Source of the DNA: Desulfovibrionaceae bacterium UBA3823
Lineage (GTDB): Bacteria; Desulfobacterota; Desulfovibrionia; Desulfovibrionales; Desulfovibrionaceae
Direction of reading: 5' to 3'
Length of the DNA stretch: 16,496 nucleotides
NCBI GenBank assembly: GCA_002369295.1
Contig: DFDR01000145.1
Location: forward strand, 1 to 16,496
A program made the position numbers and the translations under genes. Within the stretch, counting starts at the first letter, position 1; each line of letters starts with the position of its first letter. The notes beneath the pieces were generated by a model, which saw only the letters and a program-made list of their open reading frames with translations, was not told where the DNA came from and ran no database searches. Shown here piece by piece: positions 5,701 through 14,151 of the stretch.

Positions 5701-7137
5701 CTAGAGCACTTTTCTGCGCTTGGACGACGGGGGGATGTCAAGGGCGCCGCGGTACTTGGCCACGGTGCGGCGGGCAATGGCCACGCCGAGCCTGTCCTTG
5801 AGGCGGGCGCCTATCTCCTCGTCGCTCAGGGGCTCCCTGGGGTCCTCGTCGGCAACGATCTTCCTGAGGAAGGCCTTGACGCTCTCGGAGCCCACCTGGC
5901 CGCCGTCCGTCATCTCCACGGCCGAGTTGAAGAAGAACTTGAGCTCGAAGAGGCCGTGGGGGGTGGCTGCGTACTTGTTCGTGGTGATGCGGCTCACCGT
6001 CGATTCGTGCATGCCGATGTCCTCGGCGACCTCCTTCAGGATCAGCGGCTTGAGTCCGCGCACGCCCTCTTCGAAGAAGCGGCGCTGGTGCTTCACGATG
6101 CTCTCGGTGACCTTGTAGAGGGTGCGGCTGCGCTGCTCGAGGCTGCGGATGAGCCACGAGGCGGCCTTCTTCTTCTCGAGGCAGTACTCCCGCTCCTGCT
6201 TCGTGCCGTGCATGCCCGCCTCGCAGGTTTCGGAGATGGTGAGCCTCGGCAGGTCCTCGTCGTTGAGCAGGATGACAAAGTCGCCCCCCAGCTTGCGCAC
6301 GTAGACGTCGGGACTCACGTAGACGGGATCCGAACCGCCGAAGCTGGCGCCGGGCATGGGATCGAGGGACTTGATGACGGCCATGTACTCCTTGAGGTCG
6401 TCCTCGTCGAGCTTGAACTTCTTCATCAGCCGCCTGAAGCGGCCGGACTCGAAGTCGGCAAGGTGCCGGGCAACCATCTCGACGAGCACCGGATCCCCCT
6501 CCAGGCCCTTGTCCCTGATCTGGACGAGCAGGCATTCCTCGGGGGTGCGGGCCGCGACGCCGACAGGATCGAAGAGCTGGATGCGGGCAAGCACGCGCTC
6601 GACCGTCGCAGGGCTGGTGCCGGCCATCTGCGCCACCTCCTCGCAGGTGGCCTGGAGATAGCCCGAGGAGGAAAGGTTGCCGATGATGCATTCGCCTGCC
6701 GTCACCTCTTCCGGCTCGAGGGAGGAGAGATGGAGCTGCCAGAGCAGGTGTCCGGCCAGGGTCGGCTTCTCGGCGTAGCGCGTCTCGGCGGGCATCTCCT
6801 CCTCTTCCTGGCTTTGGCGCTGCTGGTAGTCCCTGGGCGAACTCGCAAAGTCGCCGAGGTAGTCCTCCCAGTCGGCGTTGCGCGACGACTCGCCGTCGTA
6901 GACCCGGTCCTCGTCGCCGGCCTGGGGGCGGTCGTCCGTCCCGTCGGCCTGGCGCTTCTCGTCCGGCGTGGGCTGGTCTGCGGCCTCTTCCAGGAAAGGA
7001 TTTTCCAAGAGCTCCTGGTGCACCGCCTCCACCAGGTCGAGGCGCGACATCTGCAGCAGCTTGATGGCCTGCTGCAGCTGCGGCGTCATGACGAGCTGCT
7101 GGCTGAGTTTCAGCTGCTGGCGTAGTTCAAGAGCCAT
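5701..7137 (-). CDS. rpoN: RNA polymerase sigma-54 factor
   Basis: Sigma-54 directs RNA polymerase to -24/-12 promoters that need AAA+ activators. The 478-aa protein has all three regions. Residues 1-~50 are the glutamine/leucine-rich activator-interacting region (LELRQQLKLSQQLVMTPQLQ, then LLQMSRLDL). A strongly acidic region II follows (about 52-115). The rest is the core-binding and DNA-binding part with the helix-turn-helix stretch KEVAEDIGMHESTVSRI and the RpoN box ARRTVAKYR at 455-463. Length is normal. The ATG at 7137 follows a good GGGGAGG ribosome site and begins the conserved MALELRQQ; the frame stays open upstream but without family sequence. In many Proteobacteria and Desulfovibrio relatives rpoN follows lptB and precedes hpf. 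Here argH lies divergently upstream and an opposing repeat-protein gene lies downstream. Confidence 0.97.
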   Translation of the reverse strand: MALELRQQLKLSQQLVMTPQLQQAIKLLQMSRLDLVEAVHQELLENPFLEEAADQPTPDEKRQADGTDDRPQAGDEDRVYDGESSRNADWEDYLGDFASSPRDYQQRQSQEEEEMPAETRYAEKPTLAGHLLWQLHLSSLEPEEVTAGECIIGNLSSSGYLQATCEEVAQMAGTSPATVERVLARIQLFDPVGVAARTPEECLLVQIRDKGLEGDPVLVEMVARHLADFESGRFRRLMKKFKLDEDDLKEYMAVIKSLDPMPGASFGGSDPVYVSPDVYVRKLGGDFVILLNDEDLPRLTISETCEAGMHGTKQEREYCLEKKKAASWLIRSLEQRSRTLYKVTESIVKHQRRFFEEGVRGLKPLILKEVAEDIGMHESTVSRITTNKYAATPHGLFELKFFFNSAVEMTDGGQVGSESVKAFLRKIVADEDPREPLSDEEIGARLKDRLGVAIARRTVAKYRGALDIPPSSKRRKVL

Positions 7138-7199
7138 GAAGAACCTCCCCCTCCACAGGAATGGACGCGCGGCTGGGCGCCTGCCGCCCGGAAAAGCCG

Positions 7200-7238
7200 C
7201 CTTCCGGATGCACCTTCGGGATGCGCCTTCGGGATGCC
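7200..7238. repeat. 13-bp tandem repeat, three copies
   Basis: CCTTCCGGATGCA, CCTTCGGGATGCG and CCTTCGGGATGCC lie head to tail at 7200-7212, 7213-7225 and 7226-7238, with a degenerate fourth start one base later (CCTTCGCAACG). If rpoN is transcribed from the candidate promoter at 7299-7327, the repeat lies in its 5' leader. Confidence 0.8.
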
Positions 7239-7298
7239 GCCTTCGCAACGCCCTCTTCGGGAGGGTTCCTCAGCCGGCTTCGCGCAGCGCCTAGTCCG

Positions 7299-7327
7299 AC
7301 AATAGCCCAGCGCTCCCCACCCCGCAA
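7299..7327 (-). promoter_or_regulatory. Candidate sigma-70-type promoter for rpoN
   Basis: On the minus strand TTGCGG (7327-7322) and TATTGT (7304-7299) are 17 bases apart, each matching 4/6 consensus positions. Transcription from here would give a leader of about 155 nt before the rpoN ATG at 7137, including the 13-bp repeats. Confidence 0.4.
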
Positions 7328-7604
7328 CTGCGCCGGCCGGCGTCCCAGGGCCTGCCCGGGCTGTTCCGGACAGCGCGCCAGCCCACGCAAACAGCTGGAA
7401 ACGCCCCGCATTTCCGGGCCGGCCGCACCCCTTCATTCCCAATTTTGGAACGAAGATCTTTTTTCCCAAGGGACCGCAGGCGGCCGCAGAGCAGGTCCAG
7501 CGCGCCTTCCCTGCCGCCTGCCCGCGGCCGGGCTCCCTCCGGCACCCCTCTGGGAAAGGGCGCATGCACCCGCCGCCCCCGGCGCCGCACCGGCAAAGTC
7601 ATCC

Positions 7605-7633
7605 TTGAGGCAGAGGCCGCAATCCAGTATATT
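7605..7633 (+). promoter_or_regulatory. Sigma-70-type promoter for the argH operon
   Basis: TTGAGG (7605-7610) and TATATT (7628-7633) are separated by exactly 17 bases, with 4/6 and 5/6 consensus matches in an otherwise very GC-rich stretch. A start near 7640 would leave a leader of about 68 nt before the argH ATG at 7708. This is the best promoter candidate in the window and could serve all five genes through rsmA. Confidence 0.6.
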
Positions 7634-7707
7634 CGGGCCCGCGTCCGGCGCCGCCCGGAGGCGGACGCATCCCGCTCAACGAAGCCACTATCCGGAGGCT
7701 CTCTGCC

Positions 7708-9114
<1,407 letters not shown>

Positions 9115-10014
9115 ATGGCCCGTCCCCTCAAAGCCCTTCCCAAGCGCCAGGGCCAGCGGGGTTCCCGCGGGCAGGAACCCGGCTTCAGGCTGCCCCTGCT
9201 CTTCTGCCTCGTCCTTCTGGCCTGCGTCGCCCTAGCCTGGATCTTCCGCCAGTCCGTGAAGCAGGAGCCGCCGGCCATCGATCCGGAGCTTGCCGAAATC
9301 GCCTCCTCCTGGACCCTCGACCTGACCGACGAGCAGGGCGGGCACCTCAAGGAGGAGATGGCCTCGGCCGCCACGGGCCTCGACTCGCACGCGGCCAAGG
9401 ACGCCAAGGTAGGCCAGCTGGGCCGCAGGGCCCTCGATGCCGGACGCATCGACGCGGCCTGCGCGGCCGTGCTCTTCCTGCACGGCCCCGAGATGCGCCT
9501 TGCGCTCTTGCGCGACATCGAGAAGAAGGCTGCCGTGGACTGCGCCACCCTGCCCTGGGGCGTCTTCGCCGTCCGGAGCATGGCTCAGGACGATCCCGAG
9601 ACGGCCCGGATCCTTGCCGACCAGCTCAACGTCAAGTGGGAGTCCTGCGGAAGAAGCCTTGGCCCCGACTACCAGGAAGGCGCGCCCCTGCCCGGCGCCC
9701 GCTCCGGCGCCCCCGAAGGCCAGCCTGGGAATGCCGGGCCAGACGGCCAGGCCGGCAGTCCAGAAGACAGCCAGGCCGGCAGTCCAGAAGACGGCCAGGC
9801 CGGCCCGGTCATTCCCCCGAGCAGGACCATGCCTGCCGCTGGCGGACAGGACAGGCAGGCCGGACAGGACAGGGACGACGAGCGCGACGACGACGGCGGG
9901 GAGCCTGCCAGAGTGCTGCCCAGCCCCGACGGCACCACCGAATTCGGCGCCCACGACGACGACGACAAGCCGGACGACGACGCGGCGCCAGACGAACACG
10001 ACATCAAGAACTAG
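9115..10014 (+). CDS. Single-pass membrane protein with repetitive acidic tail, unknown function
   Basis: The product has 299 residues. A basic N-terminus (residues 1-25, rich in Lys/Arg) precedes one hydrophobic segment at about 26-44 (LPLLFCLVLLACVALAWIF). By the positive-inside rule the bulk should lie in the periplasm. Residues ~50-185 look folded (DLTDEQGGHLKEEMASAATG; PEMRLALLRDIEKKAA; LPWGVFAVRSMAQDDPETA). From ~190 on it is low complexity: Gly/Pro/Gln-rich with a duplicated QAGSPEDS/QAGSPEDG unit, ending in an Asp-rich tail (HDDDDKPDDDAAPDEHD). The ATG overlaps nothing but directly follows the argH TAG (TAGATG), which suggests translational coupling. I do not recognise the family. No lipobox is seen, because the cysteines in the hydrophobic segment lack the right context. 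Confidence 0.8.
   Translation: MARPLKALPKRQGQRGSRGQEPGFRLPLLFCLVLLACVALAWIFRQSVKQEPPAIDPELAEIASSWTLDLTDEQGGHLKEEMASAATGLDSHAAKDAKVGQLGRRALDAGRIDAACAAVLFLHGPEMRLALLRDIEKKAAVDCATLPWGVFAVRSMAQDDPETARILADQLNVKWESCGRSLGPDYQEGAPLPGARSGAPEGQPGNAGPDGQAGSPEDSQAGSPEDGQAGPVIPPSRTMPAAGGQDRQAGQDRDDERDDDGGEPARVLPSPDGTTEFGAHDDDDKPDDDAAPDEHDIKN
9748..9795. repeat. 24-bp in-frame tandem duplication
   Basis: Two copies of a 24-base unit (9748-9771 and 9772-9795) differ at a single base and encode QAGSPEDS then QAGSPEDG. A third copy begins at 9796 and is lost after CAGGCCGG. It lies in the disordered part of the membrane protein. Confidence 0.85.
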
Positions 10015-10040
10015 CGCGCACGCGCGCAAAGGGGACCAGC

Positions 10041-10922
10041 ATGGGCAAGGAGATGGAACAGGGACGCAGGGGCCAGGCCGTCGTGCGGCAGGCTGCATGG
10101 CCGGCATGGCTTGAAGACAGGCGCATCGAGGACGGGCTCTCCGCCGACGCCTACGAGGCCGCGGGTCCCAGGGCCAGGGCTGCCGTCAAGACGGCCTGCG
10201 CCATGTTTCTCAAATACAGCGGAAGCTCCGCCGAAGTGGTGCACGAGGAGCGCACCGACCGCCTCTCGGGCTTCTGGCGCTCGCGCACCGTCTTTCCTGC
10301 GCCCTGGGCGCTGGTTGCCTTCACCCCGGGCTATGCCGCGGCCGCCCGCATGCTCGGCGCCGTCATGCCGGCCGTGTGCGCCGGCGTTCCGCTCATCGGC
10401 TGCGCCTGCATAGGCGGAGCGCCCGCAGGTCCCGTGCTGGCGGCCCTGGAGCTTGCCGGCATCGAGGACGTCTTCTCCCTCACCGAAGCCGAGGCCTCGG
10501 CCCTGCTCGAGGAAACCCAGCCCGGACCGGGACGCCTCGTGCTCCTGCACACCGGCCGCCTCGACACCCTGCGCCAGCAGGCCGGCGCCCTGCACGTGCC
10601 GGTCTTCGAAGAGCGCCGGGCCCCCTCCCTCACCATCACGAGGCCCGATCTCTTCGACCTCGACGTCCTGCGCTTCGCCCAGGGGCGCCAGCCCGTGCAG
10701 ACGGCGCTGGAAAGCCCCGCCCCCGACGTGCCGGACGTGCTCTACGCCGGCCCCGAGGCCGTCAAGAGCCACTGCCTGGCCGGCGCCCGCGCCCAGTTCT
10801 CCCTCGGCATGGCGCCTCTGGCCCTGGCCCCCGGCTGCGAGGCCTTCTGGCTCCACCACGGCCTTGGCCGCAGCTTCTTCCTCACCCACCGCGTCGGCTT
10901 CGGCCTGCGGGAAGAGCGCTAG
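10041..10922 (+). CDS. Unassigned protein with faint histidinol-dehydrogenase/ALDH-like segment
   Basis: The product has 293 residues and no signal peptide. Residues ~84-145 (TVFPAPWALVAFTPGYAAA, then LGAVMPAVCAGVPLIGCACIG and PVLAALELAGIEDVF) follow the pattern of the nucleotide-binding half of histidinol dehydrogenase and aldehyde dehydrogenases, where a run of small residues leads to an ILAAA..AGV..I(F/Y) helix. The protein is far shorter than HisD (about 430), and I cannot find the expected catalytic Glu/His residues or a metal site. It is at best a degenerate or repurposed relative. The ATG at 10041 follows AAGGGGA with good spacing. It lies 26 bases after the membrane protein gene and 38 before the EF-G gene, inside the same run. 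Function unknown; the family link is weak inference. Confidence 0.75.
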   Translation: MGKEMEQGRRGQAVVRQAAWPAWLEDRRIEDGLSADAYEAAGPRARAAVKTACAMFLKYSGSSAEVVHEERTDRLSGFWRSRTVFPAPWALVAFTPGYAAAARMLGAVMPAVCAGVPLIGCACIGGAPAGPVLAALELAGIEDVFSLTEAEASALLEETQPGPGRLVLLHTGRLDTLRQQAGALHVPVFEERRAPSLTITRPDLFDLDVLRFAQGRQPVQTALESPAPDVPDVLYAGPEAVKSHCLAGARAQFSLGMAPLALAPGCEAFWLHHGLGRSFFLTHRVGFGLREER

Positions 10923-10960
10923 CCGCGCCTTCCGCCCGAAGCCAGGCAGAAGGACTTTCC

Positions 10961-13012
10961 ATGGACATCAGCCGGCTCCGCAACCTCGGCGTCATCGCCC
11001 ACATCGACGCAGGCAAAACCACGCTCACGGAGCGCATCCTCTTCTACACCCGCAAGATCCACCGCATGGGCGAAGTCCACGAAGGCACCGCCACCATGGA
11101 CTTCATGCCCGAGGAGCAGGAGCGCGGCATCACCATCGCCTCCGCCTGCACCACCTGCCTGTGGCGCGGGCACGCGATCAACGTCATCGACACGCCCGGA
11201 CACGTGGATTTCACCATCGAGGTGGAGCGCTGCCTCAGGGTGCTCGACGGCGCCATCGGCGTCTTCGACGCCGTGGCGGGCGTGGAGCCGCAGTCCGAAA
11301 CCGTATGGCGCCAGTCGGAGCAGTTCAGGGTGCCCAAGATCGCCTTTGTCAACAAGATGGACCGCCTCGGCGCCGACTTTGCCGCCACGGTCCAGGCCAT
11401 GCGCGACCGGCTCGGAGCCAACCCCCTGCCCGTCGTCCTTCCCGCCGGCCAGGGCGACGCCTTCGAAGGCGTGATCGACCTCTTCACCCTGAAGAAGCTC
11501 GCCTTCAGCCAGGCGGACGAAGGCCAGACCGTCACGGAAGAGGATCCCGGCAGCTTCCTCGAGGAGGCCAGGCAAGCCCGCCAGGCCCTGCTGGAAGGCA
11601 TAGCCGACGTGGACGACGCCTTCATGGAGCGCTATCTCGAAGGCGCCGCCGACGGCCTGGACGAAGCGAGCGTCAGCGAAGCCAAGGCAGCCCTGCGCCG
11701 GGCGACGCTCCTTGGCAGGGCGACGCCCGTGCTGGCCGGATCGGCCCTGCGCAACACGGGCGTCCAGCCGGTGCTTGACGCCGTCGTCGACTACCTTCCC
11801 TCCCCGCTGGACATGCCGCCCGCCAGGGGCCTCGACGCCAGGGGACGGGAGGTTTCCTGCCAGCCCGACGCCTCGGCTCCCTTTGCGGGCCTCGTCTTCA
11901 AGGTGCTGGTGGAGGACGGCCGCAAGACGGCCTTCCTGCGCCTCTATTCCGGCGCCTTCAAGGAGGGCGACCAGCTGCGCAACGTGAACCAGGGCAGGGA
12001 GGACCGCGTGGGCCGCATCTACCGACTCCACGCCGACCACAAGGAGCAGCTCAAAAGCTGCGAAGCCGGCGACATCGTCGCGGTCGTCGGCCTGCGCAGC
12101 GCCCACACGGGAGAAACCTACGCCAAGGGCATGGACGTGCGCCTCGAGGCCATCGAATCCTATGCGCCCGTCATCACGCTGGCCCTGGAGCCGCGCAACG
12201 CCGACGAGGGCAAGGTGGTGGACGAGGCGCTTGCCCGCTACTGCGAGGAGGATCCCACCCTGGTCGCGCGCATGGACGAGGATTCGGGCATGCGCACCGT
12301 TTCCGGCATGGGCGAGCTGCACCTCGACGTGATGCTCGAGCGCATGAAGCGCGAGTACGGCGTCGCCCCGCGCACCGGCGCCCCGCAGGTCATCCTGCGC
12401 GAGACGGTGACAAGGGAGGCCTCGGCCGACTGCGTCTTCGACAGGGAGCTCGGGAAGGCGCCGCACTTCGGCCACGTGACCCTGTCCGTTGCTCCCAGGC
12501 CCCGCCGCGCCGGCAACGCCGTGGAGCTCGGGGACTTCCTGCCCGAAGACAGGAAGCTCGCCGACAAGATCCTGCCGCGCCAGTACGTGGACGCCGTGCT
12601 CGAAGGCTGCCGGGACTGCCTCCAGAGCGGCGATCTCACGGGCTATCCCGTGGTCGACTGCGCCGTCACCGTGACCGGCATCGAGAAGCGCGAGGGCGCC
12701 ACCACCCTGCCCGGCTGCCACATGGCCGCCGTGCAGGCGCTGAAGGAAGCCCTGTCCAAGGCCGGCCCCGCACCGCTCGAGCCCATCATGAAGGTGGCCA
12801 TCAGCTGTCCCGAGGCGGAGCTTGGCAGCGCCATTTCCCTCTTCGGCGCGGTCGGCGGCCGCATCGACGAAATGGAGGACCATGCCGGCCACAAGACCGT
12901 GCACGGCACGGCGCCCATGCGCCAGCTCTTCGGCTTCCCCACGAGGCTCAGGAGCGCCACCCAGGGCCGGGCCGGCATCGTCACCGCCTTCGACCGCTTC
13001 GACACTCCCTAG
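10961..13012 (+). CDS. fusA: Elongation factor G paralogue (EF-G-like translocation GTPase)
   Basis: The 683-aa GTPase has all EF-G domains. The G domain carries G1 AHIDAGKTT (13-21), switch I DFMPEEQERGITI (47-59), G3 DTPGH (77-81), G4 NKMD (131-134) and G5 in GSALRNTGVQ. Domain III contains SGMGELHLDVMLERMKREYG. Domains IV and V end with EPIMKV...MRQLFGF..RLRSATQGRA. At the tip of domain IV, where translocating EF-Gs carry the SYHDVDSSE loop with a conserved His, residues 566-587 read DCAVTVTGIEKREGATTLPGCH instead, without the His-Asp-Val-Asp-Ser-Ser motif. This, and the absence of rpsL/rpsG/tuf nearby, suggests a second, specialised EF-G (EF-G2-like) rather than the housekeeping copy. The start is set by AGAAGGA seven bases before ATG. 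Whether it translocates, recycles or does something else cannot be told from sequence. Confidence 0.9.
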   Translation: MDISRLRNLGVIAHIDAGKTTLTERILFYTRKIHRMGEVHEGTATMDFMPEEQERGITIASACTTCLWRGHAINVIDTPGHVDFTIEVERCLRVLDGAIGVFDAVAGVEPQSETVWRQSEQFRVPKIAFVNKMDRLGADFAATVQAMRDRLGANPLPVVLPAGQGDAFEGVIDLFTLKKLAFSQADEGQTVTEEDPGSFLEEARQARQALLEGIADVDDAFMERYLEGAADGLDEASVSEAKAALRRATLLGRATPVLAGSALRNTGVQPVLDAVVDYLPSPLDMPPARGLDARGREVSCQPDASAPFAGLVFKVLVEDGRKTAFLRLYSGAFKEGDQLRNVNQGREDRVGRIYRLHADHKEQLKSCEAGDIVAVVGLRSAHTGETYAKGMDVRLEAIESYAPVITLALEPRNADEGKVVDEALARYCEEDPTLVARMDEDSGMRTVSGMGELHLDVMLERMKREYGVAPRTGAPQVILRETVTREASADCVFDRELGKAPHFGHVTLSVAPRPRRAGNAVELGDFLPEDRKLADKILPRQYVDAVLEGCRDCLQSGDLTGYPVVDCAVTVTGIEKREGATTLPGCHMAAVQALKEALSKAGPAPLEPIMKVAISCPEAELGSAISLFGAVGGRIDEMEDHAGHKTVHGTAPMRQLFGFPTRLRSATQGRAGIVTAFDRFDTP

Positions 13013-13029
13013 GCTTGCCGGATCCCCGC

Positions 13030-13866
13030 ATGAGAACGAGCGCACGCGAACGCCTTGCCGAGGCCGGCGGACGGCTCAGGCACGCCCGGGAAGCCCGGGG
13101 CGAAGCCCCCAGGGCCAAGAAGAGCCTCGGCCAGCACTTTCTCAACCAGCCGGCCGTCTGCCAGCGCATCGCAGGCCTGCTCCACGCCCAGGAAGGCGAT
13201 GCCATTCTCGAGATCGGCCCCGGTCCAGGCGCCCTCACGCGCGTTATCGAAGCCCTGCCCCACAGGCGCCTCCTGCTCGTCGAAAAGGACGGCCACTGGG
13301 CGAAGGTGCGGCAGGAGGAAGGAGATGCCCGCACCGAAGTGCTGTGCCAGGACGCCCTCGCCTACCCCTGGGAGGCGCTGGAAGGGGCCTGGAAGCTGGC
13401 CGGCAACCTCCCCTACAACGTGGCCTCGCCCCTGCTCTGGGACATCGCCTCCCGCTGCCGGGCCCTTTCGCGGGCCGTCTTCATGGTGCAGAAGGAGGTG
13501 GGCGAGCGCATCGCCGCCAGCCCCTGCTCGCGGGACTACGGCGCGCTCTCCGTGTGGATGCAGGCCCACCTTGCCTGCCGCATGGAGTTCACGGTGGGGC
13601 CTGGCTGCTTTACGCCTCCGCCCAAGGTGGACTCGGCCGTGCTCTCCTTCGACCCCCTGCCAGCGCCGTCCCGCCCCGCAAGCCCCGACAGGCTGGCAAG
13701 CCTGCTCAGGCTCTGCTTCCAGCAGCGCCGCAAGCAGCTGGGAGGCATCTTCAGGCGCCAGGGCCGGGAGGATCTGCTCCAGCGCATGGAGGCCCTGGGC
13801 ATTGCGCCCTCGGCCCGGCCGGAGGAACTCGCCGTGGCCCAGTTCCTCGCCTTGAGCGGCTGCTAG
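13030..13866 (+). CDS. rsmA: 16S rRNA (adenine-N6,N6)-dimethyltransferase RsmA/KsgA
   Basis: RsmA transfers four methyl groups from S-adenosylmethionine to the two adjacent adenines in helix 45 of 16S rRNA late in 30S assembly. The 278-aa product shows KSLGQHFL (31-38), the SAM-binding EIGPGPGALT (61-70), the catalytic NLPYN (126-130) and FTPPPKVDSAV near 194. C-terminal helices end in the family-typical RRKQLGGIF region. Length is slightly above the usual 260-275 because of an Arg/Ala-rich N-terminal stretch. The start is uncertain. ATG 13030 has only a weak upstream purine stretch, and an in-frame TTG at 13015 is possible. It follows the EF-G gene by 17 bases, fitting a translation-related end to the operon, and converges on the zinc-ribbon pair. 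Confidence 0.95.
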   Translation: MRTSARERLAEAGGRLRHAREARGEAPRAKKSLGQHFLNQPAVCQRIAGLLHAQEGDAILEIGPGPGALTRVIEALPHRRLLLVEKDGHWAKVRQEEGDARTEVLCQDALAYPWEALEGAWKLAGNLPYNVASPLLWDIASRCRALSRAVFMVQKEVGERIAASPCSRDYGALSVWMQAHLACRMEFTVGPGCFTPPPKVDSAVLSFDPLPAPSRPASPDRLASLLRLCFQQRRKQLGGIFRRQGREDLLQRMEALGIAPSARPEELAVAQFLALSGC

Positions 13867-13921
13867 GCAAGCGCCCGGAAAAAGCCCCTTCATGCGCAGC
13901 GGCCCCTCCATGCGCCGAGGC

Positions 13922-13937
13922 GCCTGCGTGCGCAGGC
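13922..13937. repeat. Short GC hairpin after rsmA
   Basis: GCCTGC (13922-13927) and GCAGGC (13932-13937) form a perfect 6-bp stem with a four-base loop, 55 bases after the rsmA stop. It lacks a following T-run, so its role as a terminator is doubtful. No better terminator was seen in the 285-base convergent gap. Confidence 0.35.
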
Positions 13938-14089
13938 CCCTGCGGGAGGAGACGGGCCCCGGAGCAGACAGCAGGACGCCGCCGGTGCGCGGCGCAAGCC
14001 AGCCTCAGGCCAGATCGGCCTCTGCCCGGGCCGGCCTCTGCGGACAAGGCGGATGCGGGCCATGCCGACGGGCCGAAAGACCGGCAGGC

Positions 14090-14125
14090 CAGAAGACTGA
14101 ACAGAAGACTGGCCAGAAGGCTGGC
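14090..14125. repeat. 12-bp tandem repeat, three copies
   Basis: CAGAAGACTGAA, CAGAAGACTGGC and CAGAAGGCTGGC run head to tail at 14090-14101, 14102-14113 and 14114-14125, in the non-coding gap between convergent rsmA and the second zinc-ribbon gene. Confidence 0.85.
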
Positions 14126-14151
14126 ACTGGACGCGCCGGCCCCGCTCCCCC

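Larger units (their letters stand above)
7138..7707. other. Divergent control region between rpoN and argH
   Basis: These 570 bases carry no gene I can support. They contain a three-copy 13-bp repeat (7200-7238), promoter candidates in both directions (7299-7327 minus, 7605-7633 plus), and an isolated AT-rich island at about 7437-7470. The island includes the near-palindrome TTCCCAATTTTGGAA and a run of six T. Open frames crossing the region lack ribosome sites and conserved motifs. Confidence 0.6.

Noticed and set aside
7437..7470. The AT-rich island with TTCCCAATTTTGGAA as an ArgR operator for argH
   Set aside because: It does not fit the known ARG-box pattern and lies about 150 bases upstream of the argH promoter. 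Only the near-palindrome is noted.
9748..9800. Repeats considered as a CRISPR-like array
   Set aside because: The units are directly adjacent with no spacers and are in frame within a coding sequence.
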